From Thermodesulfobacteriota bacterium (lineage in GTDB: Bacteria > Desulfobacterota > Syntrophobacteria > BM002), in contig CAMYLW010000121.1 in assembly GCA_947259475.1 (NCBI GenBank), forward strand, positions 1 to 9,655: 9,655 bases of DNA. Reading direction: 5' to 3'. The notes beneath the pieces were generated by a model that did not search any database, was not told the DNA's origin, and was given only the letters and a program-made list of their open reading frames with translations. Positions 1 through 6,398 of the stretch are shown here, in pieces; position 1 is the first letter of the stretch; each line of letters begins with the position of its first letter. The position numbers and the translations under genes are program-made.

Positions 1-153
1 GAGCTTCAATTATCATACATCTCATTCACTTACTAACACGACTTCAGCAGATTTGACAAGCCTTGTGCTTAGAGCCAGATACGATTTGGACTCGCATCCA
101 TATAGTGAGTAGGTCTGCAACTAGCATGCATGTCTCATACCATCTAAGGGCAA

Positions 154-235
154 GGAGTCAGGAGTCAGAATCCAGAATTGAGGTTTCAGGTTTCAGCTTT
201 CGTGTTTCTTTTCCCTGACACCTGACACCTGACAC
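154..235. repeat. degenerate 7-bp tandem repeat tract, inverted halves
   Basis: From 154 the sequence reads in steps of seven: GGAGTCA, GGAGTCA, GAATCCA, GAATTGA, GGTTTCA, GGTTTCA, GCTTTCG. After a short T-rich gap it ends in three perfect CCTGACA units (214-234). The right-hand units are close to the reverse complement of the left-hand ones (TGTCAGG versus GTCAGG), so the tract could fold back on itself. Related units occur in other spacers of this window. Confidence 0.8.
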
Positions 236-246
236 CATGCTCCTTT

Positions 247-262
247 TGGCACACTGGTTGCA
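247..262 (+). promoter_or_regulatory. sigma-54 (RpoN) -24/-12 promoter
   Basis: The sequence TGGCACA-CTGG-TTGCA matches the RpoN consensus TGGCACR-N4-TTGCW at every defined position. GG is at 248-249 and GC at 260-261, with the required 10 bases between them. Transcription would start near 273 and give a leader of about 120 bases before the small gene at 393. Sigma-54 promoters need an AAA+ enhancer-binding activator; neither response-regulator gene in this window carries such a domain, so the activator must lie elsewhere. No enhancer site was identified. Confidence 0.7.
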
Positions 263-392
263 GTAATTAGAGACGGCGGAAATGGTTGAATTTTATAAGT
301 ATTTGGTATTTCAGCAGAATTGTTTTTTTGAAGGGCTTGGGCATCTTTGCCTTTGTATACAATAAGATACATGATGGGGTGAGGGGGGGAAG

Positions 393-650
393 ATGAAAAA
401 GAAACGCATTGGTGAAATCTCGTATTACGAAAGCAAAATTAGATTGCTGAAAACACCAAATTTGGATCCGACTCTCTTAAAGCTGGGATGTTGGGATGCA
501 CCCTTCGATAAAGTGGGACTTTCTAGTCAGAGAAAATCTCAGTACTTTATCAAACAGTGCAAGAAATACTACGAGCAGAAGATCGAACGGATTCATAAAG
601 AAAACCGTGCGGCTCGCGGGGGCAGATGGTTCGCTCGTTTGGGTCTATAG
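393..650 (+). CDS. small basic hypothetical protein (85 aa)
   Basis: An 85-residue protein I do not recognise. It starts at ATG 393, preceded by a purine-rich GAGGGGGGGAAG stretch (381-392) that can serve as ribosome binding site, and ends at TAG. It is rich in lysine and arginine: the N-terminus is MKKKR, and the C-terminal half (about residues 46-75) is a charged, probably helical segment with KKYYEQKIERIHKENRAAR. There is no signal peptide, membrane segment or cysteine motif; the two cysteines (33 and 56) are isolated. A sigma-54-type promoter lies about 130 bases upstream, which supports it being a real, conditionally expressed gene. The charge suggests a nucleic-acid or protein-binding role, but that is only a guess. 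The overlapping 496-699 frame is treated as a shadow. Confidence 0.6.
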   Translation: MKKKRIGEISYYESKIRLLKTPNLDPTLLKLGCWDAPFDKVGLSSQRKSQYFIKQCKKYYEQKIERIHKENRAARGGRWFARLGL

Positions 651-711
651 CATAAATTTAGGAAGATCTTTCAGCATCATCTTGTCTGTATTGGCATAGC
701 GCCAAACCTAA

Positions 712-800
712 GGAGTCAGGAGCTAGGAGCCAGGAGCCAGGAGGATGAGCAAACTATTTTTGTTTTCTCTCCTGGATTCTGGATTCTGAATTCTGGCTCC
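712..800. repeat. heptad repeat pair in inverted orientation
   Basis: The left arm is GGAGTCA, GGAGCTA, GGAGCCA, GGAGCCA (712-739). The right arm is TGGATTC, TGGATTC, TGAATTC, TGGCTCC (773-800). CTGGCTCCT (793-801) is the exact reverse complement of AGGAGCCAG at 725-733 and again at 732-740, so a stem with alternative registers is possible. The tract fills most of the 651-961 spacer and could act as a transcript-end structure between the small gene and the phosphofructokinase, but no T-run terminator follows. Confidence 0.75.
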
Positions 801-836
801 TTTCAATTTAGCCCTCACTCCTATTCCCTTCTTTTA

Positions 837-865
837 TTGACTATACCGCATAATTCAGATTAAAT
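837..865 (+). promoter_or_regulatory. putative sigma-70 promoter for phosphofructokinase
   Basis: TTGACT (837-842) matches five of six -35 positions. It is followed after 17 bases by TTAAAT (860-865), which matches four of six -10 positions. The site lies about 95 bases before the phosphofructokinase start and just after the repeat tract. The spacing is ideal, but the -10 is imperfect and the region is AT-rich, so a chance match is possible. Confidence 0.4.
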
Positions 866-961
866 TGAGAGCACCTATTTCAATGACACGCCCAAGATCT
901 TGTGATTAGACGGGTGCACTGAGGTGTACTCTCACTGTAATCTCTTAAAGGGAGAGAAAAT

Positions 962-2128
962 ATGGCAGCGAAGAAGTCTTTGACTATAGGAATACTTACG
1001 GGCGGTGGCGATGTGCCCGGGCTGAACCCATGCATCAAAGCAGTGGTTTATCGAGGCATCGAGGAAGGTCTCAAGGTGATGGGAATCAGAAGAGGTTGGG
1101 CGGGTCTTCTGGAGTTCAACCCTGACGACCCTGAGAGTAGAGAACAAAATATTATAGAACTGGACAAAGCGAAGGTTCGCACCATAGATCGTTCCGGTGG
1201 CACTTATCTCCACACCTCGAGAACAAATCCGGGGAAAGTCAAATACGAGAATGTGCCGGAATTTCTTAAAGAGCAAGCAAAAGAGGATAAACTAAACGAT
1301 TTTACTGCGCATGTCCTCAACAACCTGGAGCACCTGGGCATCGATGTACTGATTCCCATTGGCGGAGATGACACCCTCAGCTATGGGGAGCGTCTACATG
1401 AAGAAGGCTTCCCCGCGGTGGCTATCCCCAAGACCATGGACAACGATGTTCACGGCACCGACTATTGCATTGGTTTTTCCACCGCTGTGACCAGGAGTGT
1501 TAATTTTATCCATTCACTTCGCACCTCTACCGGTTCCCACGAACGTATCGCCGTAATTGAGCTTTTTGGCCGTTACTGTGGTGAGACCTCCCTGATTGCC
1601 GCGTATTTAGCGAGTGTGGATAGAGCCATAATATCTGAAGTTCCTTTTGACCCGGAAAAACTCGCCCGCTTGATCATGGAGGACAAGCAGTCCAATCCCA
1701 GCAACTATGCCATGCTTACCATCAGCGAGGGAGCCAGGATGGTGAGCGGCGAAATTTTGCTGTCTGGCGACGCCGACGCCTATGGACATCGCAAACTGGG
1801 TGGAATTGGGATGCAAACGGGTGAAGCTCTCAAGAAACTGACCGGTCAAAACATTATCTACCAGCAGCTTTCCTACCTGATGCGCAGTGGTGCGCCTGAT
1901 TCTCTAGATTTGATGGTGGCCGTGAACTATGCCAACATGGCCATCGACCTGGTACTCAAGAAAGTGAGTGGTCGTATGGTTTGCCTGAGCCAGGGAATAT
2001 ACTCGGACGTGCCCATGAGCACCATTACAGCCGGGCAGAAGAGAGTGGACGTTCGAGAGCTCTATGATGCGGAACAATACCGTCCTAAAGTCCGCCATGT
2101 AATGGGAAAACCGATGTTTCTCTACTAA
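962..2128 (+). CDS. pfp: 6-phosphofructokinase, predicted pyrophosphate-dependent
   Basis: Cytoplasmic glycolytic enzyme that phosphorylates fructose 6-phosphate to fructose 1,6-bisphosphate. The 388 residues include the phosphate-donor loop GGGDVPG (14-20), GGDDT (134-138), PKTMDND (156-162, with catalytic base Asp160), the GRYCGE loop (204-209) and SEGA (255-258). In the family, Gly in GGDGS and Gly in PGTIDND are typical of ATP-dependent bacterial enzymes, while Asp and Lys at those positions (here Asp137 and Lys157) mark pyrophosphate-dependent enzymes, which work reversibly near equilibrium. The length (388) is longer than the about 320 residues of E. coli PfkA. ATG 962 has a good GGGAGAG site five bases upstream. 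A candidate promoter lies at 837-865. No glycolytic neighbour is visible, so it looks monocistronic. The family call is near certain; the donor specificity is inferred from two residues. Confidence 0.93.
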   Translation: MAAKKSLTIGILTGGGDVPGLNPCIKAVVYRGIEEGLKVMGIRRGWAGLLEFNPDDPESREQNIIELDKAKVRTIDRSGGTYLHTSRTNPGKVKYENVPEFLKEQAKEDKLNDFTAHVLNNLEHLGIDVLIPIGGDDTLSYGERLHEEGFPAVAIPKTMDNDVHGTDYCIGFSTAVTRSVNFIHSLRTSTGSHERIAVIELFGRYCGETSLIAAYLASVDRAIISEVPFDPEKLARLIMEDKQSNPSNYAMLTISEGARMVSGEILLSGDADAYGHRKLGGIGMQTGEALKKLTGQNIIYQQLSYLMRSGAPDSLDLMVAVNYANMAIDLVLKKVSGRMVCLSQGIYSDVPMSTITAGQKRVDVRELYDAEQYRPKVRHVMGKPMFLY

Positions 2129-2218
2129 CCTCAGTTAGCAAAGGCGGGAGGGGAAACCAAGGGCAGTAAGAAACTGACCGCCAATATCCAAGAACAATGT
2201 GGCGCAAGGCGAATTCAT

Positions 2219-2289
2219 AGAATCCAGTAGCCAGGAGCTGAAAGGGACTCGTTTCAGTTCTTATCTTCTGACTCCTGGATTCTGGCTCT
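2219..2289. repeat. folded heptad repeat / nested hairpin
   Basis: Left units are GAATCCA, GTAGCCA, GGAGCTG (2220-2240). Right units are TGACTCC, TGGATTC, TGGCTCT (2269-2289). AGAATCCAG (2219-2227) pairs perfectly with CTGGATTCT (2275-2283). Inside it, 2233-2243 pairs with 2252-2262 (11 pairs, two of them G-T) around an 8-base loop. The 14-mer CTCCTGGATTCTGG (2272-2285) recurs at 769-782. It lies between the phosphofructokinase and the GAF-ATPase and could end the upstream transcript, though no clear T-run follows. Confidence 0.7.
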
Positions 2290-2331
2290 TTTACCTTATG
2301 CCTTGAGCCTTAGCATGTGGGAGGAAAAACC

Positions 2332-4602
2332 GTGGCTACAAAAGCTGTTATCCAAGAACAACTAAAGAAGGAGCGGCTTCTCAATCGCATTACTCATCAG
2401 TTGCATGATGCGAGGGACTTGGATGAGATTTTGCTCTACCTGAAAGATGAAATCATCGCACTTTTTGATGCGGAGAGAATCACCATTTACGGTGTAGATA
2501 CTGAAAAGCGAGAGATCTTTTCAAAGGTAAAGGAAGGGGACGAAGTAAGAGAGATTCGGGTAGGCTTGGTAAAAACCAGCGTGGCGGGCCACACGGCGGT
2601 CTCAGGAAAAACGTTTAACATTGCCAATGTATACGACTCCGATGAACTGAAAAAACTTGACCCCGGACTCACATTCGATGCTCAGTGGGATGAGCTTACC
2701 GGCTTCAAAACCAGGCAACTCCTCTCGGGGCCCATTCTCTACAATGGCAAGTATTTAAAAGGGGTTCTGGAGGTGATCAATAAGGTTGAGGCTGAGGGAT
2801 TTAGCCAAGAGGATGAGAAATATATGGGCGAGATCTGCAACGTGCTTGGACTTGCTTTTCATAATCAGGGCCGTATGCAGAAACAACCCACGAAGTTTGA
2901 TTCCCTGCTCAGCCAACAAATCATCAGTGAAGATGATCTCAATCAGGCGATAGCAAAAGCTAGAGAACAGAAGACTGATTTGCCCACCGTACTGGTGAAT
3001 GAATTCAAGGTGCCCAAGAAAGCTTTGGCCAAGTCGTTTGAGGCTTACTATGGCGTTAAGTTTATCTCATACGAGGAAAGAGTCATCATTCCCAGCGACC
3101 TGGTTCAAGGCCTCAATCCAGGTTATATGAAACGCAATTTCTGGGTCCCCCTGCAACGTGATAACGACAAGATGGTAATCCTTATTGATGACCCGCACAA
3201 CGGTGAGCGGATAAAAGAGATCAAGGCTCTGATGCAGGCTGAGGACTACGAATTTAGGGTGGCGTTGCGGGAAGACATTATCCAGTTCATTGATACAGCT
3301 GTTGGCAGGGGGGCGGATGAGGTTTCGGTAAGCACCATCATTGGTGAACTGAAGGGTGAAATCGATCAGAGGGACGAGGATGATGATGAACTTCTCAACG
3401 AAAGTGACGCAGGCGTAGTTCGTTTGGCCAACCAGATCATCAAAGATGCCTATGACCAAGGTGCCTCAGATATTCATATCGAGCCCTACCCGGGAAAACA
3501 GCCCACTGAAATCCGCTTTCGACGGGACGGGGCCTGTTACAAGTACCAGGAAGTTCCCCCCACCCATTCCAACCCGCTGATCAGTCGAGTCAAGATCATG
3601 GCCAAGTTGGACATCGCCGAAAAGAGGCTGCCACAAAGCGGTAAGATAAAGGTCAAGTACGGCAAGAAGGACATAGAACTTCGGATGGAGGTTACACCCA
3701 CTGCCGGTCGACGTGAGGACATTGTCTTGCGTCTCCTGGCCTCTGGAAAGCCCTTAGCCCTTGACAAGATGGCTTTTTCAGAACCAAACATAAAGAAGTT
3801 GATCGAACTGATCGAAAAACCTTATGGAATTATACTGGTAGTTGGCCCCACAGGTTCAGGGAAGACTACTACGCTCCATTCCGTTCTGGGACATATTAAC
3901 CGACCAGAAGTGAAGATTTGGACTGCGGAGGACCCGGTTGAGATTACCCAGTACGGCCTGCGCCAGGTGCAAACTCATGCCAAGATCGGTTACTCCTTTG
4001 CCGATGCCATGAGATCATTCCTTCGAGCCGATCCGGACGTGATCATGGTTGGTGAGATGCGTGATGCAGAAACTGCTTCCATAGGGTTGGAAGCATCCCT
4101 CACGGGCCACCTGGTGCTCAGTACCCTGCACACCAATAGTGCCCCGGAAACTATCACCCGCCTCATTGACATGGGCATGAATCCGTTAAACTTCGCCGAC
4201 GCCTTATTGGGTATTGTGGCCCAGCGACTCGTACGTACAATCTGCTCTGAATGCAAAGAAGCTTATAAGCCAGAGCAGCAAGAGTTTGACCTGCTGGTGC
4301 AAGAATATGGCGAGGACATTTTCGATGAACTGGAGATAAGCTACAGTGATGACCTGCAGTTACACCGCGGGCAAGGTTGTAACCGCTGCAACGACAGTGG
4401 TTATCGAGGCAGAGCAGGCATACATGAGTTGCTGGTGGCCAGTCCAGAAATCAAAGAACTGATCCAGAATCGGGCGCACATGGAAGAGATCCGCAGGGCT
4501 GCCGTAAACGAGGGGATGCGTACCCTCAAACAAGATGGTATAAGAAAAGTATTCGAGGGATTGACTGATTTCACTCAAGTCCGAAGAGTCTGCATCGTTT
4601 AG
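2332..4602 (+). CDS. GAF domain-GspE/PilB-family secretion or pilus ATPase
   Basis: Hexameric ATPase family that powers type II secretion or type IV pilus extension at the inner membrane. Order, numbered from GTG 2332 (756 aa): a GAF sensory domain (about 15-180, with TSVAGHTAVSGKTFNIANV); an MshEN/T2SSE N-terminal-like domain (about 190-330); then the ATPase core. The core shows Walker A GPTGSGKT (505-512), the Asp box TAEDPVE (near 532), Walker B DPDVIMVGE (567-575), the His box STLHTN, and a zinc site C638xxC641 with C683xxC686. A GTG at 2317 is in frame, but GGGAGGA at 2319-2325 sits seven bases before GTG 2332, which makes 2332 the better start. No pilin, GspF/PilC, secretin or prepilin peptidase gene is nearby; the next genes are signalling proteins, so it may be a regulated or orphan motor. 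The ATPase family is certain; the process it serves is not. Confidence 0.92.
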   Translation: MATKAVIQEQLKKERLLNRITHQLHDARDLDEILLYLKDEIIALFDAERITIYGVDTEKREIFSKVKEGDEVREIRVGLVKTSVAGHTAVSGKTFNIANVYDSDELKKLDPGLTFDAQWDELTGFKTRQLLSGPILYNGKYLKGVLEVINKVEAEGFSQEDEKYMGEICNVLGLAFHNQGRMQKQPTKFDSLLSQQIISEDDLNQAIAKAREQKTDLPTVLVNEFKVPKKALAKSFEAYYGVKFISYEERVIIPSDLVQGLNPGYMKRNFWVPLQRDNDKMVILIDDPHNGERIKEIKALMQAEDYEFRVALREDIIQFIDTAVGRGADEVSVSTIIGELKGEIDQRDEDDDELLNESDAGVVRLANQIIKDAYDQGASDIHIEPYPGKQPTEIRFRRDGACYKYQEVPPTHSNPLISRVKIMAKLDIAEKRLPQSGKIKVKYGKKDIELRMEVTPTAGRREDIVLRLLASGKPLALDKMAFSEPNIKKLIELIEKPYGIILVVGPTGSGKTTTLHSVLGHINRPEVKIWTAEDPVEITQYGLRQVQTHAKIGYSFADAMRSFLRADPDVIMVGEMRDAETASIGLEASLTGHLVLSTLHTNSAPETITRLIDMGMNPLNFADALLGIVAQRLVRTICSECKEAYKPEQQEFDLLVQEYGEDIFDELEISYSDDLQLHRGQGCNRCNDSGYRGRAGIHELLVASPEIKELIQNRAHMEEIRRAAVNEGMRTLKQDGIRKVFEGLTDFTQVRRVCIV

Positions 4603-4844
4603 AGCGTGGCACCAATCATCCTGCTAATCTTTTTGAACGAAAAGCTTCGCCAAGACCGTAGAATAGGTTAAAATTAAAGTATAATATTCCTGCAGTTAGA
4701 TCCTTTCCTATCAACTAGTCTCGACTTTGCCATCAAGTGGCTTAACTTCAAGGCCATGGGCGTAGTATGGTATTGTTTCCGCTGGAATTTTAAGAGCTAA
4801 CGTTGTATCTTGGGTCTAGCCGTTGAGCAAGGAAGGAGAGAACA
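4603..4844 (+). promoter_or_regulatory. spacer with possible -10 element before the response regulator
   Basis: A perfect TATAAT occurs at 4680-4685 in an AT-rich patch, about 160 bases before the response-regulator start. No acceptable -35 hexamer is seen 16-18 bases upstream, and there is no extended TG motif. The 242-base spacer has no gene, no heptad array and no hairpin with a T-run. It may carry a separate promoter for the signalling genes, but support is weak. Confidence 0.25.
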
Positions 4845-5237
4845 ATGAGTGGTAAGAAAATCGTAATTATTGATGATGATCCGGAAATCTGTGACGCCAT
4901 GAGCGAAATCCTCTCCGAGTATGACTACCAGGTTTTTACTGCCTTGGATACTAAGACAGGATACCAGCTTCTTTTGGAACAAAGGCCGGATCTTCTTATT
5001 CTAGACATTATGATGGCAACCATGAATGAGGGTCTGGAATTCGCGACCAAAATAAAGGAAAGGGAGGGGGTTTACGGAATGCCCGTACTTATTGTCTCCG
5101 CTCGCCCGCCCGTTGAGAAAGGCTATGGCCGGACCCTGGAAGAAGACCTCGACTGGATTCACGCAGACATTTTCATGGAAAAACCTATCGAGCCAGAAGA
5201 ACTAATTCATAATGTGGAACTTCTCCTTAAGAAGTAA
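4845..5237 (+). CDS. single-domain response regulator (receiver only)
   Basis: A CheY-like stand-alone receiver of 130 residues that takes a phosphoryl group from a histidine kinase. The acidic cluster is IIDDD (Asp10-Asp12), the phospho-acceptor is Asp54 in LLILDIMM, the conserved hydroxyl residue is Ser85 in IVSARP, and the conserved lysine is Lys113 in MEKPIEPEEL. All active-site residues are present and there is no output domain, so it acts by protein contact or as a phosphorelay intermediate. An extra loop, roughly residues 86-107, lengthens the segment between the Ser and Lys motifs. ATG 4845 follows a strong AAGGAGAG site (4833-4840). Its neighbours are the GAF-ATPase upstream and the receiver-kinase gene 109 bases downstream. 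The kinase downstream and the ATPase upstream are natural candidate partners, by inference from position. Confidence 0.9.
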   Translation: MSGKKIVIIDDDPEICDAMSEILSEYDYQVFTALDTKTGYQLLLEQRPDLLILDIMMATMNEGLEFATKIKEREGVYGMPVLIVSARPPVEKGYGRTLEEDLDWIHADIFMEKPIEPEELIHNVELLLKK

Positions 5238-5346
5238 GCACTGATACAGAGTCATTTATGGGCTCGTCTTAACCCTTCGCTGCAAGTAGTTTTTCACCCT
5301 TTAGCCCGGATGGAAGAAACATTGACTGAGGGGAAAGCTCAGGACC

Positions 5347-5952
5347 ATGAAAATTCTGGTGATCGATGATGAAGCGAGTACAAGGGACCTGTTGAAAATG
5401 TCCCTGGAAAGCGACGGATATACTGTTTTTATGGCCGAGGACGGTCCCAAGGGACTGGAGATTTTTGCCAGGGAACTTCCGTCCTTGGTTCTAACGGATA
5501 TCAAGCTGCCCGGCATGGATGGCATCGAGGTCCTCAGGAGGGTGAAAGAACAGAACCCCGATACGGAGGTCATTGTCATCACCGGTCACGGGGAGATGAA
5601 TCTGGCGATTCAGGCTTTACAAAGCGGGGCAACAGATTTCATCGTCAAGCCCATTAGTGAAAGAGCACTTGGTGCTGCCCTTTTGCGCTCAAGAGAAAAA
5701 TTTTGGAAGGATAAGAAACTTCGAGAATATATCGAGAACCTGGAAAAGTTAATCAAGGATACCACGGAAGAGTTGGAGCAACGCCACGAACTCGAGCACA
5801 ATCTCATCCAAACCTCGATGGATGGGATCATCGCCAATGACCGCCAGGGCAACATCATAATTTTTAATGAGGGTGCTGAAAGCATATATGGCTACACGGC
5901 AGCCGGTTCCCATTCTGCTCTCTGCCACTCTGCTTTACGAGGAGGGGCGTGA
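5347..5952 (+). CDS. receiver domain protein with truncated PAS (5' part of split receiver-kinase gene)
   Basis: A 201-residue product: a complete receiver domain (about 1-118), a charged linker/coiled coil (about 119-150) and the first 35 or so residues of a PAS domain, then about 17 out-of-frame residues. Receiver residues are Asp7 and Asp8, phospho-acceptor Asp51 in LVLTDIKLPGMDG, Thr79 and Lys101 in IVKPIS. After GYT (residues 182-184) the reading frame is lost: comparison with the second PAS copy downstream shows that 146 bases are missing, so the tail starting at Ala185 is not PAS sequence. The receiver itself looks functional. The start has only a weak site (GAGGGG about 12 bases upstream). 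The ORF overlaps the kinase ORF by 86 bases in another frame. The ancestral gene was most likely one receiver-PAS-PAS-histidine kinase protein. Confidence 0.75.
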   Translation: MKILVIDDEASTRDLLKMSLESDGYTVFMAEDGPKGLEIFARELPSLVLTDIKLPGMDGIEVLRRVKEQNPDTEVIVITGHGEMNLAIQALQSGATDFIVKPISERALGAALLRSREKFWKDKKLREYIENLEKLIKDTTEELEQRHELEHNLIQTSMDGIIANDRQGNIIIFNEGAESIYGYTAAGSHSALCHSALRGGA

Positions 5953-6398
5953 GGTGGCTACGGTGGGATACTTCAAGGACATGCGTGAGGTCAGAAGGCT
6001 GGAACGAGAGCTAATAAAGCGCTATGAATTTGAGCACGATCTCATCCAGACCTCGATGGATGGGATCATCGCCAATGACCGGCAGGGAAACATCATAATT
6101 TTCAATGAAGGCGCTCAAAGCATTTACGGCTATACTCCTGAGGAGGCGCTGTCCGGGATGAGTGTCACCCGGCTCTATCCGGAGGGTGAAGCCAGAAGGA
6201 TCAAGAAACTGACCTATGGCTCCGAATACGGTGGCCCCGGCCGCTTGATCAACTACGAAGCGGAGGTACTCACCAAGAATGGCGAACCCATTCCCATTCT
6301 GCTCTCTGCCACTCTGCTCTACGAGGAGGGGCGTGAGGTGGCTATGGTCGGATACTTCAAGGATATGCAAAAGGTCAAACAGCTGGAAAAGGAACTCA
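5801..6398 (+). repeat. intragenic tandem duplication of PAS-coding sequence
   Basis: Segment 5801-5898 matches 6039-6136, and 5903 to about 6014 matches 6287 to about 6398. Both segments are highly similar, with mostly synonymous differences in the first (about 12 mismatches over 98 bases by eye). The offset is 238 bases in the first part. Adding the missing 146 gives a 384-base unit, exactly 128 codons, which is the size of a PAS domain plus linker. Confidence 0.8.

Larger units (their letters stand above)
1..392. other. gene-free leader region
   Basis: No convincing coding region is seen on either strand in these 392 bases. The first 150 bases show nothing recognisable. The remainder holds a heptad-repeat tract, a sigma-54-type promoter and an AT-rich stretch of about 120 bases that would be the 5' untranslated leader of the small gene at 393. 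Confidence 0.5.

Noticed and set aside
1..153. Possible tRNA-like or partial gene at the window start
   Set aside because: No cloverleaf arms, TTCRA loop or extended reading frame could be made out.
154..235. CRISPR-like array
   Set aside because: Units are 7 bp, contiguous and degenerate, with no spacers of constant length and no cas genes.
691..705. TTGGC-ATAGC-GCCAA hairpin as terminator of the small gene
   Set aside because: Only five base pairs and no T-run follows.
932..1276. Antisense ORF over the phosphofructokinase start
   Set aside because: It lies in the shadow of a well-conserved gene, has no recognisable domain and no binding site. The same applies to the other reverse-strand ORFs over 1607-6912.
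4607..4624. Second sigma-54-like site (TGGCAC followed by CTGC) after the GAF-ATPase
   Set aside because: The -12 GC is three bases too far from the -24 GG; RpoN spacing is strict.
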